A stretch of DNA of 64,000 nucleotides from Domibacillus tundrae (GTDB lineage: Bacteria; Bacillota; Bacilli; Bacillales; Domibacillaceae): positions 1 to 64,000 of the forward strand of contig NZ_LAJA01000006.1 in the NCBI RefSeq assembly GCF_000970675.1, given 5' to 3'. Below, piece after piece: positions 57,469 to 64,000 of this stretch. The translations under genes were made by a program, and so were the position numbers. Every line of letters begins with the position of its first letter. Positions within the stretch are counted from its first letter, which is position 1. The notes under the pieces were generated by a model that ran no database searches, was not told where the DNA came from, and saw nothing but the letters and a program-made list of their open reading frames with translations.

Positions 57469-58056
57469 TTATGAATGCTTTACCCCTTCATTTGCAGGAA
57501 GCCCTTCCCAGCGGTCAAAGAGCTGCGCATCAATTCCAAATTGATCAAGCGCCTTTCCAACACTTTGATTGACAATATCATCGATAGAAGCTGGTTTATG
57601 ATAAAAGCTGGGCACCGGCGGCAGGATCACAGCGCCCATTTCAGCGGCAGACTGCATAAGCCGTAAATGCCCCAAATGAAAAGGGGTTTCACGAACCATT
57701 AATACCAACTTCCTTCTTTCCTTTAACGTGACATCAGCCGCTCTGCTGATTAAATTATCATTAAAGCTATTGGCAATGGACGACAGTGTTTTGATCGAAC
57801 AAGGGGCTACGATCATTCCGTCTACTCGGAAGGACCCACTTGCAATGCTTGCCCCGATGTCTTTCAAGTCATATAGGTACGTACATAAAGATTTAACTTG
57901 TTCCATAGTGTAATCTGTTTCATATTCGATCGTTTTTTCCGCCGCAGTACTGATAGCTACGTGACTCTCAATTCCCAGCTTATTTAACGTTTCAAGACAA
58001 CGGATTCCATAAATCGCTCCACTGGCACCTGATATACCGACCACAATTTTTTTCAT
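57469..58056 (-). CDS. ubiX: Flavin prenyltransferase UbiX
   Basis: 195 residues. It prenylates FMN with dimethylallyl phosphate to make the UbiD cofactor. The N-terminal VVGISGASGAIYGIRCLETL binds FMN; the SGSFRVDGMIVAPCSIKTLSSIANSFNDNLISRAADVTLKERRKLVLMVRETPFHLGHLRLM segment, given here as family blocks, contains the conserved Ser and Glu. A first gene with UbiX and a later UbiD is typical of self-contained decarboxylase operons. Start ATG 58056 behind AGGAGG. The leader, about 150 bases, begins at a sigma-54 promoter and contains a cre site. Confidence 0.93.
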   Translation of the reverse strand: MKKIVVGISGASGAIYGIRCLETLNKLGIESHVAISTAAEKTIEYETDYTMEQVKSLCTYLYDLKDIGASIASGSFRVDGMIVAPCSIKTLSSIANSFNDNLISRAADVTLKERRKLVLMVRETPFHLGHLRLMQSAAEMGAVILPPVPSFYHKPASIDDIVNQSVGKALDQFGIDAQLFDRWEGLPANEGVKHS

Positions 58057-58070
58057 TTCTGCCCTCCTAT

Positions 58071-58084
58071 TGAAAGCGTTATCA
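58071..58084 (-). promoter_or_regulatory. cre site at the ubiX start
   Basis: The plus strand reads TGAAAGCGTTATCA, a full match to TGWNANCGNTNNCA. It lies directly upstream of the ubiX ribosome binding site and 120 bp after the predicted start, where CcpA would act as a roadblock. Confidence 0.72.
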
Positions 58085-58213
58085 ATTGTAAGTAGTTTTG
58101 CAAAATTTTAAAGAAGCAGCCTTCTTCCTCTACGCTTAGAACAGCTGAACTTTGGCTGTTTTTACTCCTCCTCTCATGCCCGCAAACCTGAATGGCTGTC
58201 CTCGCATTAGTTA

Positions 58214-58230
58214 TTGCAAAATTCATGCCA
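58214..58230 (-). promoter_or_regulatory. Sigma-54 (-24/-12) promoter of the operon
   Basis: On the minus strand TGGCAT-GAATT-TTGCAA. GG and GC are exactly 12 bp apart, as required. Ten of the eleven most conserved positions match TGGCAC-N5-TTGCA. The predicted start is near 58204. Confidence 0.85.
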
Positions 58231-58281
58231 ATTAAAAATTTCTTTTAAATTCAATCATTTCCGGTATATCATGTATTAAAA

Positions 58282-58300
58282 TGGAACGACTGGCGTTACA
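58282..58300. promoter_or_regulatory. Upstream activator site, copy 1
   Basis: TGGAAC-N7-GTTACA, one mismatch from a perfect 19-bp palindrome. Located about 80-95 bp upstream of the sigma-54 start. Confidence 0.72.
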
Positions 58301-58302
58301 GA

Positions 58303-58321
58303 TGGAACGTACGCAGTTCCA
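58303..58321. promoter_or_regulatory. Upstream activator site, copy 2
   Basis: TGGAAC-N7-GTTCCA, a perfect 19-bp palindrome, exactly 21 bp (two turns) from copy 1. Tandem sites on one DNA face are typical for sigma-54 activators. The likely binders are the two regulators encoded next door. Confidence 0.75.
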
Positions 58322-58413
58322 AAAAAATTTTAAAAAACAAATAGATCAGCTTCTATATATATTAGAAAACCTATAAAGTTTTATTGGATAAATAATATTT
58401 TAAATATATACTT

Positions 58414-58442
58414 TTGCTTCGTATGGTATATTTCATTAATGA
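58414..58442 (+). promoter_or_regulatory. Sigma-A promoter of the regulator genes
   Basis: TTGCTT (58414-58419), 17-bp spacer and TAATGA (58437-58442), followed by a cre-like site that overlaps the -10 box. Confidence 0.5.
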
Positions 58443-58453
58443 TAGCGCTTACT
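58440..58453 (+). promoter_or_regulatory. cre site, regulator genes
   Basis: TGATAGCGCTTACT, one mismatch at the last base. It overlaps the predicted -10 box of the activator gene. Confidence 0.55.
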
Positions 58454-58523
58454 TTTATGTCGCTTTGTTTTTATTTATTTCACTGATTTGGACATGAAAA
58501 TTGATAAAGAAGGTGACGCGTTT

Positions 58524-59936
58524 ATGAAATGGCTCGATCATGTAGAAAAAACAGTGCCTGTTATTCAGATAACCGAGCCTGTATGGAAAGCCGTTAACTG
58601 TATGAAGGCAGCAAGTTTGAATGAACTCCCTGTTTTGTCTGGACAGACATTTTCAGGCATTCTTCACGCAAAGGATTTACTGAATAGCGATCCGAATAAT
58701 AGCATTAAAGAGTACATCGACAAAGATTGCTGTACGATCAATGGCCCAGAAGAACTTTACTTTCTGCCATTCTACAATCATCAGCTGCTTCCCGTTATAA
58801 ATAACGGAATTTATCACGGCTGTATCAGTCGGAATACACTCCACAGGCTTTTTTATAACGAGTTAAGCCAGATGATACTTTCCGGCGGTTCCTCCCGAGA
58901 CGGATTGACTGCCCCCCAAAAAACGAACAACACAAAAAGAAGCAGCAAAGTCATTGGTCACAGCCAGAAAATGAAGGAAATCTTTGACATTGTCCACTAT
59001 GTGGCACCGTCAGACTCAACCGTGCTTTTATTAGGGGCATCCGGTGTTGGAAAAGAAGTCATTGCCAAAATGCTTCACGAAAACAGCTGCCGAAAAAAAG
59101 AATTGTTCATGAAAGTCAATTGTGGAGCAATTCCCCCTCACCTTTTGGAATCTGAATTATTCGGATATGAACAGGGCGCATTTACAGGTGCGAAAAGAGG
59201 CGGCAAACTGGGAATATTTGAAATGGCCAGCGGCGGCACCCTGTTCTTGGATGAGATTGGGGATTTGCCCTTGGATATGCAGGTAAAATTGCTGCGTGTC
59301 CTGCAAGAACAGGAAATCATGCGTGTAGGCGGGCTGCAAATTATTAATGTCAACGTACGTATTATCGCTGCCACCAACCGGAATTTAGAGAGAATGGTTG
59401 AAGAAGGAACATTCCGGACAGACCTTTATTATCGCTTAAATATAGTGCCTATTAAGATTCCTTTATTAAGAGAAAGAAAGGACGATATTATTCCGCTGCT
59501 GAACTACTTTTTAATGGAGTTCAACGCGAAGTATAACAGTACAAAGCGATTCTCAAAACAAGCGGTTCAACAACTGATGTCATATCCTTTCCCAGGAAAT
59601 GTTCGGGAATTGTCAAACATCGTAGAGAGGCTTGTACTGACCTCACGAAGCGATGTAATCGAATCCTGCCAACTGCCCAAACAGGTACTTACTTGTTTAA
59701 AAACGGAAAGCGGACCGCCAGATCAGGAGAATAAATCAATGGATACGCTCGCCCTGCACTGGAACACGTTCGGGCAAGGAGACAACCTGTTTGACTATCT
59801 TGAAAAGGAAGCGCTGATTCGAACGCTGAAAAAGTACGGATCGGTTCGAAAAGCAGGAACAGCCATAGGTGTTCCTCATACGACCGTTTTTCAAAAAATG
59901 AAAAAGTACGGTGTTACCCTCAAAGCAATACGTTAG
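58524..59936 (+). CDS. Sigma-54-dependent activator with CBS-like sensor
   Basis: 470 residues from ATG 58524, which has AAGAAGGTGA seven bases upstream; an open TTG at 58488 has no site. The N-terminal 110 residues look like a degenerate pair of CBS repeats (PVIQITEPVWKAVNCMKAASLNELPVL, GILHAKDLLN, GCISRNTLHRLF). The AAA+ domain has Walker A GASGVGKE (171-178), GAFTGA (218-223), which contacts sigma-54, Walker B FLDE and the Arg finger region RTDLYYRLN. A Fis-like helix-turn-helix ends the protein (RKAGTAIGVPHTTVFQKMKKYG). It is divergent from the ubiX operon and the natural activator of its promoter. The sensor ligand is unknown. Confidence 0.9.
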   Translation: MKWLDHVEKTVPVIQITEPVWKAVNCMKAASLNELPVLSGQTFSGILHAKDLLNSDPNNSIKEYIDKDCCTINGPEELYFLPFYNHQLLPVINNGIYHGCISRNTLHRLFYNELSQMILSGGSSRDGLTAPQKTNNTKRSSKVIGHSQKMKEIFDIVHYVAPSDSTVLLLGASGVGKEVIAKMLHENSCRKKELFMKVNCGAIPPHLLESELFGYEQGAFTGAKRGGKLGIFEMASGGTLFLDEIGDLPLDMQVKLLRVLQEQEIMRVGGLQIINVNVRIIAATNRNLERMVEEGTFRTDLYYRLNIVPIKIPLLRERKDDIIPLLNYFLMEFNAKYNSTKRFSKQAVQQLMSYPFPGNVRELSNIVERLVLTSRSDVIESCQLPKQVLTCLKTESGPPDQENKSMDTLALHWNTFGQGDNLFDYLEKEALIRTLKKYGSVRKAGTAIGVPHTTVFQKMKKYGVTLKAIR

Positions 59937-60011
59937 AATCGGCATATGTATCTAGTCTCCTGAAAATTTTTCAATGATCTTCAGACTATTCATTACAGGA
60001 GGAGCATACGG

Positions 60012-61409
60012 ATGATCCCTGACTTAGAGTTATACCGAATGATTGTAGAAAATTTTCAAGACGGAATTTTAGTAATAGATAATAATGGCCGCATTATATT
60101 GGCCAATCAGGCCATGGTTAAATTAAGCAGCCTGCCTATAGAGGCTTATGCTGGGAAAACAATGCAGGATATCGTTGGAAGAGGACTATTCCAAAAACCC
60201 TCGGTTACGTTAAAAGCATTAAAGGAAAAGCGGACCATCACTGATTTTCAACAGTACGAAAACGGTGTGGATGTTCTCGTTACAGCCATCCCGATGTTTG
60301 ATGAAAATAAACAATTAGTACGGATGCTGTCTATCACACACGATATATCTGAATTGATTACGATGAAAAAGAAAGTAGAAGAGATTGAAAAGCTTTCAGC
60401 CAAATATTACACAGAACTCCTCACACTCCGCCAGCATCATGCTAAGCGGGGCATTATCACAGCAAATCGGAAAATGAAGGAAATTATTGAGCTGATTCAT
60501 CATATCGGACAAACGGACTCAATTGTCCTTTTGCTCGGTGAATCCGGTGTAGGAAAGGATGTACTTGCCAGAGAAATTCATGAAACGAGCAGGCGTAAAG
60601 ATTCCGGCGCCTTTATTAAAGTGAACTGCGGTGCGATCCCGAAGGACCTTCTGGAATCCGAATTTTTCGGCTATGATACTGGTGCTTTTACCGGTGCGAA
60701 AAAAGAAGGAAAACCCGGTTTATTTGAATTGGCAGATCAAGGAACGCTATTTTTGGATGAAATCGGTGAACTCCCTCTTCACCTTCAAGCAAAACTATTA
60801 AGAGTGCTTCAAGACCAGCAGTTTACCCGGGTAGGCGGTACAAAGCTGATACAGGTAGATGCAAGAATTGTCACGGCGACTAATCGGGATTTAGAATCCA
60901 TGGTGGTCCGAGGGGAGTTTCGTGAAGATCTTTATTATCGGTTGAATGTTATTCCGATTCATATCCCGCCATTGAGGAAGAGAAAAGATGATATTCCCTT
61001 ATTAATAGGCCATTTCCTTCAACATTTTAATGAGGAATATACAAAAAACAAATCACTTTCCACAGCCGCTTCTGACATTCTTTATGACTATCACTGGCCG
61101 GGCAATATTAGAGAACTGTCTAATATTATTGAGCGGCTCGTTCTTACCATCAAAAACGATGTTATAGAACCTCAAGAACTCCCCGTTTCCAAGCAGCATT
61201 CGGATGTACGGTTGTCTGAATTATTAAAAAATAAGCATAATGGGATAAATTTATTCGATTCGGTGGAAAAGAATTTGATCAAGAGTATAATCGAGCGTGA
61301 AGGAACCATCCGGAAAGCTGCGAAGGTATTGGGTGTTTCACATACAACTTTAATCCGTAAAATGAAAAAGCACGATCTAAAAGTCAGTGAAATCTGTAAA
61401 AACAAATAA
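60012..61409 (+). CDS. Sigma-54-dependent activator with PAS sensor
   Basis: 465 residues. A PAS domain (about 8-118: FQDGILVIDNNGRIILANQAM) is followed by a coiled linker (TMKKKVEEIEKLSAKYYTEL) and an AAA+ domain: Walker A GESGVGKD (176-183), GAFTGA, FLDE and RVLQDQQFTRVGG. The C-terminal helix-turn-helix is KAAKVLGVSHTTLIRKMKK. It is a paralogue of the gene before it; the recognition helices share HTT and MKK, so the two may bind the same tandem sites, possibly as mixed oligomers. Start behind AGGAGGAGC. Co-directional, 75 bp after the first activator. Confidence 0.9.
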   Translation: MIPDLELYRMIVENFQDGILVIDNNGRIILANQAMVKLSSLPIEAYAGKTMQDIVGRGLFQKPSVTLKALKEKRTITDFQQYENGVDVLVTAIPMFDENKQLVRMLSITHDISELITMKKKVEEIEKLSAKYYTELLTLRQHHAKRGIITANRKMKEIIELIHHIGQTDSIVLLLGESGVGKDVLAREIHETSRRKDSGAFIKVNCGAIPKDLLESEFFGYDTGAFTGAKKEGKPGLFELADQGTLFLDEIGELPLHLQAKLLRVLQDQQFTRVGGTKLIQVDARIVTATNRDLESMVVRGEFREDLYYRLNVIPIHIPPLRKRKDDIPLLIGHFLQHFNEEYTKNKSLSTAASDILYDYHWPGNIRELSNIIERLVLTIKNDVIEPQELPVSKQHSDVRLSELLKNKHNGINLFDSVEKNLIKSIIEREGTIRKAAKVLGVSHTTLIRKMKKHDLKVSEICKNK

Positions 61410-61433
61410 GGTATTGAAGGGAAGTGAAGCCAG

Positions 61434-61895
61434 ATGATTCAGCCCGGCATGCCAGAAGATATAGTAAATCTGCTGAATGGGAAAGACTTAAAGACAAAGC
61501 AGAAAGAAGCAATGATGCTGCTTTCTGTAGGTGAAGACATGTGGCCCCATACTGCCATGATTAGTGTCGGTGAAATCATCTCGCTTAATCATACAGAAGT
61601 GAGGCTTGCGCTATGGCCCGGCACCGCCACAACATCTAATATTTTACGTACCGGCAAAGCAACACTCGTCGTTGTTTTAGCAGAACAAGTTCACTATTTA
61701 CGTCTTTCACTTCAAAAATTGCCGTTAATTGATCACGCAAAACACGTACGGGAACGGTTTTCCGGAACCATTCTTTTTGTTAAAACAGATAAAGCCAAAT
61801 ATGCTGACATCACATCCGGCATCAAAATTCAATTAAAGGATTCACACCATGTGATACAGCGCTGGAATGAAGTTCTGGATGAATTAGTCAAGTAA
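61434..61895 (+). CDS. Pyridoxamine 5'-phosphate oxidase-like FMN-barrel protein
   Basis: 153 residues of the FMN-binding split-barrel superfamily: LSVGEDMWPHTAMISVGEIISLNHTEVRLALWPGTATTSNILRT, given as its conserved blocks, then KATLVVVLAEQVHYLRL. The true PNPOx residues for pyridoxal binding are not obvious. It follows the second activator by 24 bp and thus belongs to the regulator transcript. It could bind a flavin, deal with a reactive intermediate or help reduce the oxidase. This is a guess from position only. Confidence 0.75.
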   Translation: MIQPGMPEDIVNLLNGKDLKTKQKEAMMLLSVGEDMWPHTAMISVGEIISLNHTEVRLALWPGTATTSNILRTGKATLVVVLAEQVHYLRLSLQKLPLIDHAKHVRERFSGTILFVKTDKAKYADITSGIKIQLKDSHHVIQRWNEVLDELVK

Positions 61896-61923
61896 GCTTA
61901 TCGTATCGAAGAATGAAACAAAC

Positions 61924-61983
61924 AAAAAAACACCCGTTTATAGTTAATATGATTCTTAACTAAGGTGATACGCGAGGTGTTTT
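61924..61983. terminator. Bidirectional terminator
   Basis: Outer stem AAAAACACC/GGTGTTTTT with an inner GTTAATATGATTCTTAAC hairpin, between convergent genes. Confidence 0.6.
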
Positions 61984-62006
61984 TCTTTATTTTCTACCGG
62001 TTCTTT

Positions 62007-62834
62007 TTATTCTTTTAATGCCTGCGCAAGATTTCCGGTAATATCAAGCTTATTAAAGTCTAATCCAAGCTGAATCGATGTCACAGCCACCTCTGGGCGA
62101 ATGCCGGACAGTGTTGTTTTTACACCAATCAGTTTTAGCGCGTCAATGAGACGAAAAATTTGCAAGGCGACCATTGTATCAACAATAATCAAACCTGAAA
62201 GATCAATAAACAAGTGGTTAATGCCTTTTTCTGCGCATTGCACAAGGGTTTTTTCAAGCAAATGCCGAGCACGAGCCGTGTCCACTGCACCGATAATAGG
62301 CAGGAGCCCTTTTTTATTCTGAAGAGTAATAACGGGTGCACTTAATTCGTAGATGACTTCCTGCTGGCTTTTTAACTTTAATTGTGCGAATTTATGATTT
62401 TCTTCCACAAATTTGCTCATTACTTGTCCAAATATTTTAATGAGCACCCGTTTCCAGCGGGTAATTTCCTCATATGTATATTTATCTTGGTGCTGATGTA
62501 TAAATTGGTCAATATAATCGAGATACTGTTCCTGAACATTTAGAAATTCACCTAAGATAATATGAACTGGCGTATTTAAATGTTCAGTGTCAGTTGCCAC
62601 CTCCATAATCCAATCGATAAAATCTTCAAAAAAGGCTGTTTCTTCTTTTATATACACTTCACATAAATGTTCATGAAAGGCAAAATTTTGCTGCTTTAAC
62701 TTTCGAATCACATCTGGATCGGTTGATGCATACACGCCCTCTGCCTCTGATTTATCCAGCGCAGCATACCATTCTTCGGTTAAATTTCTGGCCTTACTTA
62801 ATAGAAATTGATGCAATTCTGGATTTCTATGCAC
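62007..62834 (-). CDS. rsbRD: Stressosome protein RsbRD
   Basis: 275 residues: an N-terminal non-haem globin-like sensor domain (about 1-140, helical) and a C-terminal STAS domain (about 155-275: APVITLQNKKGLLPIIGAVDTARA, HLFIDLSGLIIVDTMVALQIF). The Thr/Ser phosphorylation region of RsbR lies in IDLSG and VDT. It resembles B. subtilis RsbRD (YqhA), a subunit of the 1.8-MDa stressosome that feeds sigma-B activation. It is a single gene. No sigma-B genes are in the window. Confidence 0.87.
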   Translation of the reverse strand: MHRNPELHQFLLSKARNLTEEWYAALDKSEAEGVYASTDPDVIRKLKQQNFAFHEHLCEVYIKEETAFFEDFIDWIMEVATDTEHLNTPVHIILGEFLNVQEQYLDYIDQFIHQHQDKYTYEEITRWKRVLIKIFGQVMSKFVEENHKFAQLKLKSQQEVIYELSAPVITLQNKKGLLPIIGAVDTARARHLLEKTLVQCAEKGINHLFIDLSGLIIVDTMVALQIFRLIDALKLIGVKTTLSGIRPEVAVTSIQLGLDFNKLDITGNLAQALKE

Positions 62835-62918
62835 TTATCTACCGCCTCAGCTTTCAAATTGGTCTTATCTTTTTATTTTATCTGAGGGGTTATGTCCTGT
62901 CGATTTTTACGTATAAAA

Positions 62919-62947
62919 AAAGCTGCCCCAATATGTGGGACAGCTTT
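62919..62947 (-). terminator. Terminator of azoR
   Basis: AAAGCTG-CCCCA / TGGGA-CAGCTTT stem with T7 on the minus strand, right after the azoreductase stop. Confidence 0.72.
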
Positions 62948-62953
62948 GAATAA

Positions 62954-63580
62954 TTAAAATGTAAGAGCTGCTTCTTTCGCTGTATCAAGACCTGCTTGAA
63001 CAATTTCAGCTGAACGGTCTGGGAATTGGTTGTGCCCTTCGATAACAATCGTTTGAACATCTTCAACGCCCCAGAATGCCATAACAGCTTTCACATAGTT
63101 CACTGCCATTTCCAAAGACTGCATCGGTCCTTCTGAATATACGCCGCCGCGTGCATTCAATAATGTCACTTTTTTGTTTTTCAACAAACCGACCGGACCC
63201 TCTGGCGTGTAACTGAATGTTTTGCCAGCTTGGTTTAAGTAGTCAAGGTACGTGTGAAGCGCTGCTGGAATCGTGAAGTTCCAAAGCGGGAAAGCAAAGA
63301 CCACTTTGTCCGCTTCCAAAAATTGATTCAAGTATTTTGTTACAAGATCCGTCGCCGCTTTTTCCTCTGCTGTTAACTCCATGCCACGCGCCAGCTTAAA
63401 CATGCCGTTAATTTTATCAGTATCATAATACGGAAGGTTTTCTGCAAAAAGATCCAGTTCGGTAATGTTGTCTGATGGATTTTCGGCACGATATGTTTCC
63501 AAGAATGCATTATATAATTGGACACTGACCGCCTGCTCGGCCGGACGTGAGTTTGCTTTTACAAATAAAACGTTTGTCAT
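62954..63580 (-). CDS. azoR: FMN-dependent NADH-azoreductase
   Basis: 208 residues, a flavodoxin-like AzoR-family quinone/azo reductase. VLFVKANSRPAEQAVSV binds FMN phosphate, and FAFPLWNFTIPAALHTYLDYL plus LLNARGGVYSEG are conserved. It reduces quinones and azo dyes with NADH and protects against electrophiles. A MarR regulator is encoded upstream in the same direction. A palindrome at 63641-63658 covers the promoter region, as in the B. subtilis azoR2/YodB-type circuits. Start behind GGAGGAAAC. Confidence 0.92.
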   Translation of the reverse strand: MTNVLFVKANSRPAEQAVSVQLYNAFLETYRAENPSDNITELDLFAENLPYYDTDKINGMFKLARGMELTAEEKAATDLVTKYLNQFLEADKVVFAFPLWNFTIPAALHTYLDYLNQAGKTFSYTPEGPVGLLKNKKVTLLNARGGVYSEGPMQSLEMAVNYVKAVMAFWGVEDVQTIVIEGHNQFPDRSAEIVQAGLDTAKEAALTF

Positions 63581-63640
63581 TTTTTGTTTCCTCCAGTTAG
63601 TTAGTTACTTTTTATCACTGATAGAATTGTATCATATACT

Positions 63641-63658
63641 TAGTTGCTACAGCAACTA
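63641..63658. promoter_or_regulatory. MarR-type operator before azoR
   Basis: TAGTTGCT-AC-AGCAACTA, a perfect 8-bp-arm palindrome. It lies 60 bp before azoR and overlaps the predicted -35 region. Confidence 0.6.
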
Positions 63659-63672
63659 TTAAATAAATTTTT

Positions 63673-64000
63673 TTATTTTATATTTTCGCGCATTTTCGAC
63701 AAAACTCTCCGCACAATCGCCAGCTCTTCTTCCGTCACCCCTGACGTAACAGTACGATGAAACTCATCTGTCAACGGAATAACATCGCATTCGAGTGCCT
63801 TTCCTTCCTCTGTTAAAAAAACACGGGTTGAACGGCGGTCGTAAGTTTCGATTACGCGTTTGACGAACCCCTTTTGCTCCAGACTTGAAAGCATGCGAGT
63901 AATATTTGTTTTGTCCTTTTCCAATTGTTCTGACAACTCTTGCTGGTTCCGTCCATCCCGTTCCCAGAGCAGCATCATAATTAAATTTTGCTCGGGTGCG
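63673..64000 (-). CDS. MarR-family regulator (5' end outside the window)
   Basis: The C-terminal 109 residues of a MarR protein. A winged helix (NLIMMLLWERDGRNQQELSEQLEKDKTNITRML, SLEQKGFVKRVIETYDRRSTRVFLTEEG; the DRRST wing is intact) and the last dimerisation helix are visible. Its frame continues past 64000. It probably represses azoR and itself through the palindrome at 63641, which lies between its stop and azoR. Ligand unknown, perhaps quinones or electrophiles. Confidence 0.85.
   Translation of the reverse strand, partial: APEQNLIMMLLWERDGRNQQELSEQLEKDKTNITRMLSSLEQKGFVKRVIETYDRRSTRVFLTEEGKALECDVIPLTDEFHRTVTSGVTEEELAIVRRVLSKMRENIK

Noticed and set aside
51067-58056. A BsdBCD-type phenolic acid decarboxylase operon
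   Set aside because: The small BsdD partner is missing and UbiX and UbiD are separated by five genes of another pathway. The phenolic acid substrate remains possible but is not supported.

Overview
The window looks like a chromosomal segment of a Gram-positive, endospore-former-like member of the Bacillaceae. The reasons are close parallels to Bacillus subtilis and Geobacillus gene sets (AraNPQ, AraR, MelREDCA, YdgGH, RsbRD, YwbE), strong AGGAGG ribosome binding sites, sigma-A promoters, CcpA cre boxes and many U-tailed terminators. Moderate to low GC content fits. The species cannot be fixed from the sequence alone. No tRNA, insertion sequence, prophage or CRISPR array was seen.

Layout. (1) 1-2.5 kb: the control region of an rRNA operon that reads leftward out of the window (three tandem promoters and the start of the leader), followed by decaying genes: a gutted P-type ATPase, a LysR regulator with two in-frame stops, and a methyltransferase whose natural start is followed by a stop at codon 3. 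(2) 3.2-30.2 kb: a large L-arabinose/arabinan locus, almost all on the minus strand. It holds two GH51 arabinofuranosidases, an AraNPQ arabino-oligosaccharide importer, a LacI-type regulator, AraM, an aldose epimerase, AraA, a non-canonical FGGY ribulokinase, AraD, AraR, an AraEGH monosaccharide importer and a three-component sensor (binding protein, histidine kinase, response regulator). Between these lie relics (GH43/araH chimera, araB stub, araD mini-relic) that record recombination. (3) 30.3-38.1 kb: an aldo/keto reductase and an alpha-galactoside operon (melA, melR, melE, melD, melC) with a divergent AraC regulator. (4) 38.1-50.6 kb: housekeeping and stress genes: YdgGH efflux pair, a uridine kinase-like protein, an AIM24 protein, Rex-controlled lactate dehydrogenase, YwbE, acylphosphatase, a short Spo0M-like gene behind a manganese riboswitch, malic enzyme, a CAP-domain protein, a cold-shock protein and an EamA transporter. 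(5) 50.8-61.9 kb: a catabolic gene cluster under sigma-54 control. (6) 62-64 kb: RsbRD stressosome protein, azoreductase and a MarR regulator cut by the window end.

The most unusual part is region 5. One minus-strand operon encodes UbiX, an MFS carboxylate-type transporter, an aldehyde dehydrogenase, an iron alcohol dehydrogenase, an R2lox-like Mn/Fe oxidase, a UbiD decarboxylase and a [4Fe-4S] ferredoxin. Divergent to it are two sigma-54 activators and an FMN-barrel protein. The intergenic region carries a clean -24/-12 promoter, two tandem 19-bp palindromes 21 bp apart (likely activator sites) and cre boxes on both sides. I infer a pathway: import, hydroxylation by R2lox with ferredoxin, oxidation of alcohol to aldehyde to acid, then prenyl-FMN decarboxylation. 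R2lox proteins have no established physiological role, so a conserved operon that gives one a pathway is worth testing.
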